A stretch of DNA of 64,000 nucleotides, from positions 62,001-126,000 of the forward strand of contig NZ_RXNW01000006.1 of assembly GCF_004283175.1 (NCBI RefSeq). The letters are read 5' to 3'. Source of the stretch: Legionella longbeachae. GTDB taxonomy: Bacteria > Pseudomonadota > Gammaproteobacteria > Legionellales > Legionellaceae. The translations under genes were made by a program, and so were the position numbers. The notes under the pieces were generated by a model that saw nothing but the letters and a program-made list of their open reading frames with translations, searched no databases and was not told the DNA's origin. Positions 8,566 through 18,071 of the stretch are shown here, piece after piece (positions within the stretch are counted from its first letter, which is position 1; the number at the start of each line of letters is the position of its first letter).

Positions 8566-10764
8566 CTAAATAGCAGGGGATTTTTTGTAGTTAGTTTCTT
8601 CAGGATTATGAGTTTCCAGTTGAATCCCATTTAAAATTGTTTCTAAACGCTGTTTGATATCGACAGTCACATTTATTGAAGTATTTTGAGATATATTATT
8701 TGATCTATCTTTTATTATTAATTCGCTGTATGGTAACAATCTTGGATTTTGTTTTTGTAATTTATCATAGTATCCCTCAAGATAATCACCCATATTAGAG
8801 GGTACTTCAGTGGTTTGGGAAAAAGCACTCACCGCACTTATAAGAGCATTAGCCATATTTTCAACCTGAACTTCTCGAGTAGCTTCTATAGGCCTTTGAC
8901 TTGCTAATTTATTTAAAACCTTAATGTATTCTTTTACTTCAGGGTTTTCAAAAAATTTTTCTCTGGTTTCTTCTGCTCGAATAAAACCTACGTCACTGAT
9001 AATACGATTTACCATTTTATCAATTTCAGCCCTATTAAATTTTTCGTTTGCGGGCGAGATGTATAATTTATTTTTTATTTTCTCTTGAACGCGTTGGTCT
9101 TGATGTTTCAAAATCGCATCAACAGCAGTTTGTTGCTTTAGTTTATCACTCAGTAATTTGTTCGTAGCAAAACTTAGAGCTACTTCCTTAAACCCGTTTA
9201 TAGTTAAGTCTTTAAGACAACTCTCCGTGCTTAAAGAGTCAATGGCTGCAGATAGAGCAGCTTTATCTGCATCTGAAACAACATATGGTTCCTTGAGCGT
9301 ATCTAATTTCGCTTTAACCTTTTCGCAGATTTCTTTTTTTATCAATTCCATACTATTTTTTAACTGCTCATTTCTAGTTACTAACAGTTCTTGGCTGTAT
9401 TGGATTAATTTCGCTTTTTCATTTACAAACTTACCTTCAGGTATAAATTTTGCAATCACTTCCAGATCTTCAGGAGTAACCTTATCGTTAATATCCGGAG
9501 TTTTTATAATGTCCTGGAGATTTGAATCATTTTTAAAGATATCAAATAACTCTTTAAGAAGTTGATTGCCCCGCTCAGTATTAGGAATAGTTCTTAGTAA
9601 AGGCCCCAATAAAGAGATATTTTTACTTTGAATCACATGATTAACAAAACTCGTTACGGCTAATTCATCATAATTTGTATCAGAAACAGCAAGAAGTTTT
9701 TCACGGTCATCTTCCGGGAGTTTAGGATTAGTATATTTTTTTATAAGATATGAAAAAGATGGAAAATCCAGCGTTGTTGTCTCATTATTTTCGGATTGAA
9801 CGGAAACTTTAATACCTTTGAGCGCCGCACAATAATCAACCTTCCCATCACCTTGACTCCAAGACATATTAATTGCAGTCACAATATGCTTAGTCATATC
9901 AAAAATTGGGTGTTCAAAATTAACTGAATAACAACCCCATAAATTATTCCATTGTTGGTAGTATTTTCGATTATAGGATACTAAATCGCTATCCATAGCC
10001 GCTTTAGAAAAGCCAACAGAGTAAATTTGGTTTGAACCAGGTGTTTTTCTTTCAAGAAGATCTTTGCTTTCAGCAACATAGCTATCATGTTGTTTGGCAA
10101 GATGTCCAACAAATTTTGAATCTTCGCAAGTATAAACGACCTTATTGTGCGGAGATACATATAAGCCTGAGTCATCGTAATAACTGGCATTCATCCCGTC
10201 TTTTTGTATGCTGGAACCTAGGGTTGCATTATAAAAAGCTTTTCTATCAACAATGATTGTATTGGTATCGATTTGCAGGTGCCGTTTTCCTTGATTGTTA
10301 ATGATGGCCCTATTTTTTATTAAATCAGCAGTACTACCCAAAGCTTCTAATTGATGCAAATAGGCTTTTTCATGTGATGTAGCTGCCTCTTCGTAGAAAT
10401 CTTGTACAGTGATCCCTTCTGCCTTACATTTTTCTGTAAGGTAATCCAAATATTCTGCTTTAATTTTTTGGTAATCTTCGGAATTATAGTGTTGCCCAGT
10501 ATAGTTTTCGCCGCTTTTCCAATGAGGAATCATAAGTGCTGAAAGAACAATTTGTGGCGGTTCGCGCCCAATTTCTCGGGCGGCATCATCAAAACTTTTT
10601 TTCATGATCCTGATATTAGCTATCTGACCATCGATAAACCGCTTCACACCTTCTTTATCTAATTTCCATCGATCTTGCATTCCAAACGTACTAAGGGTAA
10701 CTACATCCGTAGGTGCAGTAGATATAAAATCCTTGTTTGTTACATGAGGTATATTTCTAGTCAT
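8566..10764 (-). CDS. Unrecognised 732-aa protein, possible Dot/Icm effector
   Basis: I do not recognise the family. There is no signal peptide or membrane segment. Residues 1-330 have mixed, globular composition with several Trp, Tyr and Cys residues (for example WNNLWGCYSVNFEHP). The rest is Lys/Glu/Asp-rich and predicted helical. The C-terminus carries several Glu residues within the last 25 and ends in KKSPAI, a composition seen in Dot/Icm secretion signals but not diagnostic. It sits between an ankyrin gene and hslO, in an accessory stretch, so an effector role is only an inference from neighbourhood and composition. Confidence 0.75.
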   Translation of the reverse strand: MTRNIPHVTNKDFISTAPTDVVTLSTFGMQDRWKLDKEGVKRFIDGQIANIRIMKKSFDDAAREIGREPPQIVLSALMIPHWKSGENYTGQHYNSEDYQKIKAEYLDYLTEKCKAEGITVQDFYEEAATSHEKAYLHQLEALGSTADLIKNRAIINNQGKRHLQIDTNTIIVDRKAFYNATLGSSIQKDGMNASYYDDSGLYVSPHNKVVYTCEDSKFVGHLAKQHDSYVAESKDLLERKTPGSNQIYSVGFSKAAMDSDLVSYNRKYYQQWNNLWGCYSVNFEHPIFDMTKHIVTAINMSWSQGDGKVDYCAALKGIKVSVQSENNETTTLDFPSFSYLIKKYTNPKLPEDDREKLLAVSDTNYDELAVTSFVNHVIQSKNISLLGPLLRTIPNTERGNQLLKELFDIFKNDSNLQDIIKTPDINDKVTPEDLEVIAKFIPEGKFVNEKAKLIQYSQELLVTRNEQLKNSMELIKKEICEKVKAKLDTLKEPYVVSDADKAALSAAIDSLSTESCLKDLTINGFKEVALSFATNKLLSDKLKQQTAVDAILKHQDQRVQEKIKNKLYISPANEKFNRAEIDKMVNRIISDVGFIRAEETREKFFENPEVKEYIKVLNKLASQRPIEATREVQVENMANALISAVSAFSQTTEVPSNMGDYLEGYYDKLQKQNPRLLPYSELIIKDRSNNISQNTSINVTVDIKQRLETILNGIQLETHNPEETNYKKSPAI

Positions 10765-11056
10765 TTAATGCTCCGAATTTATGCTTTCATCGCATAATTC
10801 AAACATTAAGGCGCCTATTTGTACAATTCATTATGTTTATATATCATATTGATTAAATTGATATCAATTATTTTTTATGAACTTAAATAGATATCGTTGT
10901 TGGGTTTATGAAAAAATAAAAGGCGAAAAAACTGAGGTAGGAAATTATTCTGGGTACATTGATATAAATGGATGTGCTAAATTGAGTTGAACCACTTAGA
11001 GCACTACATGATAAACACAGGGTGATCTAAATCATGAGATGCTCCAGGAACTTTAA
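10765..11056. other. Upstream region of the 732-aa gene, with a 14-bp palindrome
   Basis: This 292-base stretch is very A+T-rich. It contains the perfect palindrome AATTGATATCAATT at 10856-10869, a possible regulator site for the minus-strand gene starting at 10764. It also holds a 37-codon frame, entered separately. Confidence 0.4.
10877..10990 (+). CDS. Possible 37-aa small protein
   Basis: ATG at 10877 opens a 37-codon frame ending in TGA at 10990, encoding MNLNRYRCWVYEKIKGE and then NGCAKLS at its end. There is no clear ribosome binding site and no recognised family. It could be chance in A+T-rich DNA. Confidence 0.2.
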   Translation: MNLNRYRCWVYEKIKGEKTEVGNYSGYIDINGCAKLS

Positions 11057-11905
11057 TTATCCCTTATGAAACAACATGGTGATATCTATAGGATCAAAAG
11101 TATATTTCTGATTGCAAAAATCACAACGAATAGATACCTCCCCCTGTTCTTTTAGTAATTCTTTTGCATCCTCCTCACCTAAAACAGTAAGCACTTGCTT
11201 CATTTTATCGAGACTACAGCGGCACTTAAAACGAGTTTGACGCCGTTCAAATATTCGTATTTCAGTTTCATGATAAAGTCGATACAGCAATATTTCATTA
11301 TCTAAAGTCAGTAACTCTTCCTCACTCACTGTTTGGCCTAGTTGCACTGCATATTCCCAGAATTGTTCCCTATGTTGCGTATCTTCGCCCGGCATTAACT
11401 GCAACAACATTCCTGCAGCGGCACTTTCATTCACTGCTAACCAAACTCGAGTAGCGATTTGTTCCGATTGAGCAAAATAGTTCATTAAATTTTCACTCAT
11501 CGCCGTAGATTGAATAGGAACCATGCTCTGGTAGGCATTGGTTTGATTATTTTGATTAATGGTTAAAACCATTTGTCCTTCGAGAAATGCATTCGCGTAC
11601 TCTATGGTTTCGAGATTTTCAATAAATTGAGCAAAGGCCCTTACGTTAAGTTCATGATCACATTGCACTAACAATAAAGGAAGCCGCTTATCTCCTTGAA
11701 ACTGCAAATTTAAACTTCCCTGAAATTTGATACTGGATGCCAAAAGCAAACAAGAGACAAGTGCTTCTCCTAATAAATTTTTAACCATTGGAGGATAGTT
11801 TCGTTGACTCATAATGGTTTGATAAGTGTCTTCAATGTGAACAATTTCACCACGAATATTTGCATGTTCAAAAATAAAGCGTTGCAGGGTATCTGATTGT
11901 TTCAT
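11057..11905 (-). CDS. hslO: Redox-regulated chaperone Hsp33
   Basis: Hsp33 is a cytosolic holdase activated by oxidation and unfolding. The 282-aa product has the family length. Its zinc centre is visible near the C-terminus as CRC in FKCRCSLDKM and CDFC in IRCDFCNQKYTFD, giving the CxC...CxxC pattern. The N-terminal chaperone domain contains LGEALVSCLLLASSIKFQG. It is monocistronic as far as can be seen. Confidence 0.96.
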   Translation of the reverse strand: MKQSDTLQRFIFEHANIRGEIVHIEDTYQTIMSQRNYPPMVKNLLGEALVSCLLLASSIKFQGSLNLQFQGDKRLPLLLVQCDHELNVRAFAQFIENLETIEYANAFLEGQMVLTINQNNQTNAYQSMVPIQSTAMSENLMNYFAQSEQIATRVWLAVNESAAAGMLLQLMPGEDTQHREQFWEYAVQLGQTVSEEELLTLDNEILLYRLYHETEIRIFERRQTRFKCRCSLDKMKQVLTVLGEEDAKELLKEQGEVSIRCDFCNQKYTFDPIDITMLFHKG

Positions 11906-12050
11906 AAACGAGCTCTAAAAAATTACGGCAACCATTAAAACTCAGTTGCAATCCCGAAGTATAACATAATTTTTTTGTAATTTTCCCTGGATAAAAAATG
12001 AATTTGAACTATGCTTTTAAAATCCACACTAAAATTTTAAGGATAAAATC

Positions 12051-12200
12051 ATGATAGACAAAAATATACTTGCCCCCTTGTTTAAAACTATAGATAAAGT
12101 TGTTTTTGGTATTGAGGATGCGGAAGAACCTGAAACCAAACCTGATTTTATTGAGATTGACACTGAAGAAGAGTTTGATGTGGAACGCTCTATTAATTAA
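12051..12200 (+). CDS. Small acidic 49-aa protein
   Basis: ATG at 12051 is preceded by AAGGA at good spacing and opens a 49-codon frame ending in TAA at 12200. The product starts MIDKNILAPLFKTIDKVVFG and is then strongly acidic (EDAEEPE, EIDTEEEFD). I do not recognise a family. The ribosome site, the position in an otherwise empty gap and the smooth amino-acid composition support a real gene just upstream of rep on the same strand. Confidence 0.6.
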   Translation: MIDKNILAPLFKTIDKVVFGIEDAEEPETKPDFIEIDTEEEFDVERSIN

Positions 12201-12262
12201 TAGTTGATTCCTAATACCTATGCGGGCAATAATCGCTCTTTTTGGAGTGAGATGTCTTTAAT

Positions 12263-14266
12263 ATGTTGAATAGCCAACAAATGGCAGCAGTGCGTCATAT
12301 AGACGGACCTTTATTAGTTCTTGCTGGAGCTGGAAGCGGTAAAACACGAGTAATCACGCAAAAAATAGCTTATTTAATTAATACATGCGGCTATGCCGCC
12401 AATACTGTATGTGCAGTAACTTTTACCAACAAAGCAGCCAATGAAATGCGTGCTCGGGTTGCAGCCGTTTTACCACCAGCGACCCGAAGAGGTTTAAAAG
12501 TTGCAACCTTCCATACTTTAGGCTTAAGCATTATCAAACGTCACCTTGACTTATGTGATTTAAAAAAGGGATTTTCAATTTTTGACAGTGAAGATTGCGT
12601 CCAAATCTTGCGTGGTTTTTTACCTGCGAATAGAGCTACAGAAAAAGAGTTTATCCTGCAAATCCAACAAAAAATCTCACGTTGGAAAAATGATCTGCTC
12701 ACACCGGACCAAGTCATTAATAATCCCGCTGATGCACCATATTATGAAGAAGCAGCTTTGCTTTACCCACGCTATCAGCAGGCTCTTAAAGCATATAATG
12801 CGGTAGATTTTGATGATTTGATTCGTCTTCCTGTAAGCCTGTTAAGCGAACATTCTTCCGTATCAACCTATTGGCAAAATAAAATTCGCCATTTATTAGT
12901 GGATGAATATCAAGATTCAAATACCAGCCAATACCTTTTGGTAAAACAATTAACCGGAATAAGAGCCCATTTTACCGTTGTAGGTGACGACGATCAGTCA
13001 ATTTATGCATGGAGAGGTGCAAAGCCTGAAAATCTAAAGCAATTACAACTGGATTACCCTCAAATAAAAATTATAAAACTGGAACAAAATTATCGGTCGA
13101 CTAATATCATTTTACATTCAGCAAATCATCTTATTGCGAATAACCAACATTTATTTGAAAAAAAATTATGGAGTGAATTTGGCCATGGTGAATTATTGAG
13201 AGTCATTCGTTGTAAAGATGAAAATGATGAAGCTGAACAGGTCGTTACTGATTTAATTAGCCATAAGATACGCGCTAGAACCGAATATGGAGATTATGCA
13301 ATATTATACCGCGGTAATCATCAATCCCGTATTTTTGAAAAAGTGCTTCGCCATTATGGGATCCCTTATAATATTAGTGGTGGCCAATCCTGGTTTGCTA
13401 AAGCAGAAGTCAAAGATGTTTTTGCCTACTTAAAATTATTATGCAATGCGTCAGATGACGCTGCATTTTTGCGGGTCATCAATACGCCCAAACGAGGAAT
13501 TGGGGAGACAAGTCTTGATGCCCTGGGGCATTATGCACAAAATAAAGGTATAAGCCTTTATGCTGCATCGGATCATCTTGCGCTTGGCGAATATCTCGCA
13601 GAAAAGCCTCGTGCCGCTTTACTTACTTTTAAGTCATGGATGGAACAAATAAAAGTACGCGTTACCACTGGTTCTATAGTAGAACACCTCAAACAAATGG
13701 TAGAGGACAGTGGTTATGAAGCTCATGTTTATGAACTCTGCGATACCCCAGCTAAAGCGCAAAAAAAGATGGATAATGTTTGGGAGCTATTAGAGTGGAT
13801 TGAGCGTTTGCTATCCAAAAATAAGGAACAAACTTTAGCTGAGGTAATTAATAAGCTCATTTTAATCGATATTCTTGATCAAGCAGATGAACAAGTTACT
13901 GATACCTTGCAGCTCATGACCCTACATGCATCAAAAGGGTTGGAATTCCCTTATGTTTACTTGGTAGGGATGGAGGAAGAATTATTACCTCACAGGGTCA
14001 GTATTGATGAAGACCAAATCGAAGAAGAAAGACGATTAGCCTATGTAGGTATTACTCGGGCCCAGAAAGGGTTATGCTTTACCTTAGCCAAACAAAGACG
14101 CCGCGCCGGTGAGTTACAAGACTGTTTGCCAAGCAGATTTTTAGACGAACTTCCTCCCGAACATCTTGAATGGTTCGGAAAAAATGTAGAGCGCTCTGAG
14201 GAACAATCAAAACATTTAGCAAAAACTCATTTGGCAGGATTAAAAAGCCTTCTACTTGAACGGTAA
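12263..14266 (+). CDS. rep: ATP-dependent DNA helicase Rep
   Basis: Rep is an SF1A 3'-5' helicase that helps replication forks pass protein blocks. The 667-aa length and many blocks match E. coli Rep rather than UvrD: Walker A AGAGSGKT at residues 21-28, TFTNKAANEM, FHTLGLSIIKR, DEYQDSN, GDDDQSIYAWRGA, and the late motif LMTLHASKGLEFPYVY with RRLAYVGITRAQK. The C-terminal tail after about residue 640 is short, as in Rep. A perfect 17-bp hairpin follows immediately (14272-14317). Confidence 0.95.
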   Translation: MLNSQQMAAVRHIDGPLLVLAGAGSGKTRVITQKIAYLINTCGYAANTVCAVTFTNKAANEMRARVAAVLPPATRRGLKVATFHTLGLSIIKRHLDLCDLKKGFSIFDSEDCVQILRGFLPANRATEKEFILQIQQKISRWKNDLLTPDQVINNPADAPYYEEAALLYPRYQQALKAYNAVDFDDLIRLPVSLLSEHSSVSTYWQNKIRHLLVDEYQDSNTSQYLLVKQLTGIRAHFTVVGDDDQSIYAWRGAKPENLKQLQLDYPQIKIIKLEQNYRSTNIILHSANHLIANNQHLFEKKLWSEFGHGELLRVIRCKDENDEAEQVVTDLISHKIRARTEYGDYAILYRGNHQSRIFEKVLRHYGIPYNISGGQSWFAKAEVKDVFAYLKLLCNASDDAAFLRVINTPKRGIGETSLDALGHYAQNKGISLYAASDHLALGEYLAEKPRAALLTFKSWMEQIKVRVTTGSIVEHLKQMVEDSGYEAHVYELCDTPAKAQKKMDNVWELLEWIERLLSKNKEQTLAEVINKLILIDILDQADEQVTDTLQLMTLHASKGLEFPYVYLVGMEEELLPHRVSIDEDQIEEERRLAYVGITRAQKGLCFTLAKQRRRAGELQDCLPSRFLDELPPEHLEWFGKNVERSEEQSKHLAKTHLAGLKSLLLER

Positions 14267-14271
14267 CTGAC

Positions 14272-14317
14272 ACATATTATTGTAGCTTTCAATACAGTAC
14301 AAGCTACAATAATATGT
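14272..14317. other. Perfect 17-bp inverted repeat between rep and the MFS gene
   Basis: ACATATTATTGTAGCTT at 14272-14288 is the exact reverse complement of 14301-14317, with a 12-base loop. The right arm ends directly at the ATG at 14318. No T-run follows. It may end the rep transcript, act as a regulator operator, or hide the translation start of the next gene. Confidence 0.7.
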
Positions 14318-15745
14318 ATGAATCATCCTGATTGCTCAATTGATACCATGAGAAAAAACATCATCCTATTTACTGTTGCATTAGCCATGTTTATGGAAGC
14401 AGTAGATACAACCATTATTAACACAGCAATCCCTGTGATGGCGCATAGTCTGAATGTCGATCCCATCGATTTAAAGTTGGCACTCATCAGCTATCTTTTG
14501 AGTTTAGCAATCTTTATTCCTATAAGTGGCTGGGTAGCAGACAGATTTGGTATCAAAACAGTATTTATAACCGCTGTCGCGGTATTTACTTTAAGTTCTA
14601 TTTGGTGTGGATTCACACATAACTTATTGGACTTGATTTGTGCCCGTATTGCTCAGGGCATCGGTGGTTCATTTACAGTCCCTATAGGGCGCCTCATTAT
14701 TTTTCGAACCAGTGCGCGACATGAACTAATTACAAAAATGACCATGGTGATTATGGTTGCCTCCGTAGGCATGATGTTGGGTCCATTATTAGGAGGGATT
14801 ATTAGTTACCATTTTTCTTGGCGGTGGATATTTTGGGTCAATATACCAGTAGGGATAATCACCATTTGTTTAGCAAGTAAATTGCTGCCTAATTTACCGT
14901 CACGCCAAGTCCCTCCTTTAGATAAATTAGGATTTGTCCTATTTGGTTGCGGGCTAGCTGTTTTAACTTTTGGTTTATCCCTGTTCAGTGAATCCAATGT
15001 GACAATGACGCAAACATCGATGATGTTAATCACCGCTTTTTTGTTATTATGCGCATATACCAAACATTCCTCTAAAAGAAAGCATCCTATTGTTCAGGTT
15101 GAACTTTTGCATACCCGTACCTTTTGTATTTCAGTACTGGGAAATCTATTAACCCGCTTGAGTTTTGGTGGTGTTCCTTTTTTATTGCCTTTATTGTTAC
15201 AAATGGGCTTAGGCTATTCACCGAGCTTATCGGGCTTACTTCTCACCCCTATAGCATTGGGCGTATTTTTAGTGAAACCTTTCTCTGTGTATATATTACG
15301 TTGTCTTGGTTATAAAAATTTATTAATAATTAATACCTTTTTTGTGAGCTTGTCTTTATTGTCTTTTTTTTCAATTAATGCAAACTCATCCATTTATGAT
15401 ATTGCCATTTTAACTTTTGCCTATGGATTTCTGGTTTCGCTGCAGTATACCGGCATGAACTCGCTTGCATATGCTAACATTACTGAAAATGACCTAAGTG
15501 CAGCCACCAGCATTATGAGTACGATTCAACAATTATCGCAAAGTTTTGGACTCGCTGTTTCAGCTATATTGGTTGATTTTTTCACCTATAAATACTCGTT
15601 ACATCAGACCTTTTCAGTCAAAATATTCCATGATACGTTTATAACCTTGGGAATCCTTACTTTTTTTTCCGGTATTATTTTTACATTCCTAAAAAAAGAA
15701 GATGGTTTGGAGCTTATTGAGAGTCCTGCAAGCAAATCCTTATAA
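14318..15745 (+). CDS. MFS multidrug efflux transporter, EmrB/DHA2 type
   Basis: The protein has about 14 hydrophobic segments, the pattern of the DHA2 drug:proton antiporter family. The first segment carries EAVDTTIINTAIPVMA, the loop motif is GWVADRFGIKTVF, and motif C-like sequence ASVGMMLGPLLGGIISYHFSWRW is split by the window of segments 4 to 6. The frame opens at 14318 (475 aa), but the ATG at 14348 (MRKNIILFT), just before the first membrane segment, is a strong alternative because the hairpin arm occupies the place of a ribosome site for 14318. No membrane-fusion partner (emrA) is adjacent, and the substrate is unknown. Confidence 0.9.
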   Translation: MNHPDCSIDTMRKNIILFTVALAMFMEAVDTTIINTAIPVMAHSLNVDPIDLKLALISYLLSLAIFIPISGWVADRFGIKTVFITAVAVFTLSSIWCGFTHNLLDLICARIAQGIGGSFTVPIGRLIIFRTSARHELITKMTMVIMVASVGMMLGPLLGGIISYHFSWRWIFWVNIPVGIITICLASKLLPNLPSRQVPPLDKLGFVLFGCGLAVLTFGLSLFSESNVTMTQTSMMLITAFLLLCAYTKHSSKRKHPIVQVELLHTRTFCISVLGNLLTRLSFGGVPFLLPLLLQMGLGYSPSLSGLLLTPIALGVFLVKPFSVYILRCLGYKNLLIINTFFVSLSLLSFFSINANSSIYDIAILTFAYGFLVSLQYTGMNSLAYANITENDLSAATSIMSTIQQLSQSFGLAVSAILVDFFTYKYSLHQTFSVKIFHDTFITLGILTFFSGIIFTFLKKEDGLELIESPASKSL

Positions 15746-15916
15746 AGGCTTATATCATCTAAAATGAACAAAAGCGCTAATCGGTTATCTATTTGGCACG
15801 ATTCATAACAATATTTAGCAAAATATGATCAAACACGTGTAATGTATTAGAATTTTTAGTCAAAATGATTTATGATAGAAATGCATTATTGTTGTTTTGC
15901 AAAAAATAAAAATTTT

Positions 15917-15946
15917 TTGAGAAAAAAACAGCACAATTAATAAAAT
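15917..15946 (+). promoter_or_regulatory. Candidate sigma-70 promoter of the cold-shock gene
   Basis: TTGAGA at 15917-15922 and TAAAAT at 15941-15946 are separated by 18 bases. Transcription would begin about 30 bases before the start codon at 15985, so no long cspA-type leader is implied. Confidence 0.35.
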
Positions 15947-15984
15947 AATGCTACAATGTATTAGTTACAATTTAGGAAATTAAA

Positions 15985-16194
15985 ATGTCAGATAAAATTC
16001 GTGGTACAGTAAAGTGGTTTAATGAGTCCAAAGGTTTCGGTTTTTTAGAAAGTGGCGGTAAAGATTATTTTGTTCATTTCAGTGCAATTTCAGGCACCGG
16101 GTTTAAAACTCTTGCAGAAGGTGCTACAGTAGTGTTCAAACCAAGTAATGGTCAAAAAGGTCCGCAAGCTGAAGAAGTTGAAGTAGTAGCCTAA
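15985..16194 (+). CDS. Cold-shock protein of the CspA family
   Basis: The 69-aa protein is a single cold-shock domain that binds single-stranded RNA and DNA. It opens with [19 protein letters not shown], includes RNP1 (KGFGFL) and RNP2 (YFVHFSAI), and has the normal length. AGGA lies 7 bases before the start. It is a single gene: a promoter-like sequence precedes it and a terminator follows at 16206-16253. Confidence 0.96.
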   Translation: MSDKIRGTVKWFNESKGFGFLESGGKDYFVHFSAISGTGFKTLAEGATVVFKPSNGQKGPQAEEVEVVA

Positions 16195-16205
16195 TACATT
16201 TATTT

Positions 16206-16253
16206 AAAACCCTATTTGCTTTAATACATCGTTATTACTGGGGTAGGGTTTTT
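16206..16253 (+). terminator. Intrinsic terminator after the cold-shock gene
   Basis: AAAACCCTA at 16206-16214 pairs with TAGGGTTTT starting at 16244, followed by T residues to 16253. It lies 11 bases after the stop codon. Confidence 0.75.
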
Positions 16254-16386
16254 CAAGAAAATCATAATATTTCATCAAAATAAACAACATACATTGAATG
16301 ATGTTATAATCAAAATTCACCTTTGGTTATCATGTCTTATATCAAAGAACAAGCGCATTAACAGCTGAAATACAAGGAATCGTATT

Positions 16387-16941
16387 ATGGTTAAAAAAAT
16401 TGGCGTTGTGGTTGGAAGTTTACGCAAAGAATCCTTAAACCGAAAAATGGCACACGAACTCATTTCGTTGTCACCTTCCTCAATGGAATTAGAAATTATT
16501 GAAATTGGTGAATTGCCATTATACAACCAAGATCTTGATGATGAAAATAGGCCTCCAGTTGCTTGGACACAATTTCGTGAGCAAATAAAATCATGTCAAG
16601 GGTTACTGTTTATAACCCCTGAATACAACCGCTCCGTTCCCGGCGTACTGAAAAATGCAATTGATGTAGGCTCTCGTCCTTATGGCCAAAGTGTGTGGGG
16701 CAAAAAACCTGGTGCAGTGATTAGCGTTTCTCCCGGGGCTATTGGTGGATTTGGCGCCAATCATCATTTAAGGCAATCATTTGTATTTTTGGATATTCCC
16801 ATATTACAACAACCTGAAGCCTACATTGGGGGGGCAGGAGATTTATTTGATGGCCAGGGAAAAATCAAAAAAGAAGAAACGGTACAATTCGTTAAAAAGT
16901 TCATGGAATCTTATGCTGCATGGGTTGAACTAAATACCTAA
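16387..16941 (+). CDS. NAD(P)H-dependent FMN reductase/quinone reductase
   Basis: The 184-aa flavodoxin-like protein belongs to the NADPH-dependent FMN reductase family, whose members reduce quinones, chromate or azo compounds. The phosphate-binding loop is GSLRKESLNRK near the N-terminus, and the conserved flavin-binding block PEYNRSVPGVLKNAIDVGSR is present. The preceding TACAAGGA gives a ribosome site. The physiological substrate cannot be read from the sequence. It stands between the cold-shock gene and fni on the same strand with about 100 bases to fni. Confidence 0.9.
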   Translation: MVKKIGVVVGSLRKESLNRKMAHELISLSPSSMELEIIEIGELPLYNQDLDDENRPPVAWTQFREQIKSCQGLLFITPEYNRSVPGVLKNAIDVGSRPYGQSVWGKKPGAVISVSPGAIGGFGANHHLRQSFVFLDIPILQQPEAYIGGAGDLFDGQGKIKKEETVQFVKKFMESYAAWVELNT

Positions 16942-17045
16942 TTAAACACACTGTGGGTGGAAAATATAATTTTAAGAATATAGAATAGCCAATACAGCTG
17001 CGTTCCATATCCTTAGTCAATTATAAAATAGCAGGCATAAAATCC

Positions 17046-18071
17046 ATGACAAATCACCTCGAGCAGTTTGAACAACGCAAACAAGATCATATTAAGTTAG
17101 CCTTAATGCCTGAAAATCAAACTGCTGATTTAAGTACTTTAGATAATATTAATTTAATCCATGAAGCTCTTCCTGATTTGAATTTTGATGATGTTTCTAT
17201 CAAAGGGAGTCGATTGGGCCAGGTAGTTGAAAAACCTTTTCTTATCAGCTCCATGACTGCAGGACATCGGCGTGCAAAACACATCAACCGAAACCTTATT
17301 GAAGCCTGCGCACAAAATGGTTGGGCAATGGGCGTTGGTTCACAAAGACGCGAACTGACGGATCCCAAGGCAGCTTTTGAATGGCGAGATCTTCGTCAAG
17401 ATTTTCCAGAAGTCAGTTTATACAGCAACTTAGGGATAGCTCAATTAATTGAAACATCCATAAAAGACATACAACGCTTAACCGATGCATTGCAGGCTGA
17501 TGCATTAATCATTCATTGCAATCCATTGCAGGAATGCATACAACCTGAAGGAACGACAACCTACAGAGGTTGTTGGCATGCTTTAGCTCATCTAATAAAA
17601 AACTTTGAATTGCCCATTATAGTAAAGGAAACTGGTTGCGGTTTTTCACGTGAAACAATGGTGCGCTTAAATGATATTGGGATTGCAGCGATTGATGTAG
17701 GGGGATTGGGTGGAACTCACTGGGGACGAATTGAAGGGCATAGAGCCACTGATGACCCAATTAGACAACAGGCAGCCATAACTTTTCAAAACTGGGGAAT
17801 AGACACTGCAACCTCAGTAAAACTAGCAATGGAACTAAACCCCTCTTACGAAATTTGGGGATCTGGTGGAGTATATAACGGGTTAAATGCCGCTAAGCTT
17901 TTTGCACTTGGGGCAACAACTGTTGGTTATGCAAAACCAATGCTTGAAGCAGCACTGAAATCATCAGAACAAGTTAGTTTATGCATGCAGACAATAGAGT
18001 ACGAATTAAAAGTAGCTATGTTTTGTACTGGAAGCAGAACCCTGGCAGACTTAAAGAAAAAATTGGGTTGA
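17046..18071 (+). CDS. fni: Isopentenyl-diphosphate delta-isomerase, type 2
   Basis: This FMN- and NADPH-dependent enzyme interconverts IPP and DMAPP. The 341-aa product has the family length and hallmarks: ISSMTAGHRRAK for the flavin region, MGVGSQRREL, HCNPLQECIQPEG, VKETGCGFS and the glycine-rich GGLGGTHWGRIEG. Type 2 enzymes accompany the mevalonate pathway in some bacteria. The neighbouring convergent flavoprotein of the geranylgeranyl reductase family also acts on isoprenoids, which suggests a functional pair, though they are not co-transcribed. Confidence 0.95.
   Translation: MTNHLEQFEQRKQDHIKLALMPENQTADLSTLDNINLIHEALPDLNFDDVSIKGSRLGQVVEKPFLISSMTAGHRRAKHINRNLIEACAQNGWAMGVGSQRRELTDPKAAFEWRDLRQDFPEVSLYSNLGIAQLIETSIKDIQRLTDALQADALIIHCNPLQECIQPEGTTTYRGCWHALAHLIKNFELPIIVKETGCGFSRETMVRLNDIGIAAIDVGGLGGTHWGRIEGHRATDDPIRQQAAITFQNWGIDTATSVKLAMELNPSYEIWGSGGVYNGLNAAKLFALGATTVGYAKPMLEAALKSSEQVSLCMQTIEYELKVAMFCTGSRTLADLKKKLG

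Noticed and set aside
9158-9565. Plus-strand 135-codon frame inside the 732-aa gene
   Set aside because: Antisense shadow with Ser/Leu-rich composition and no start signals.
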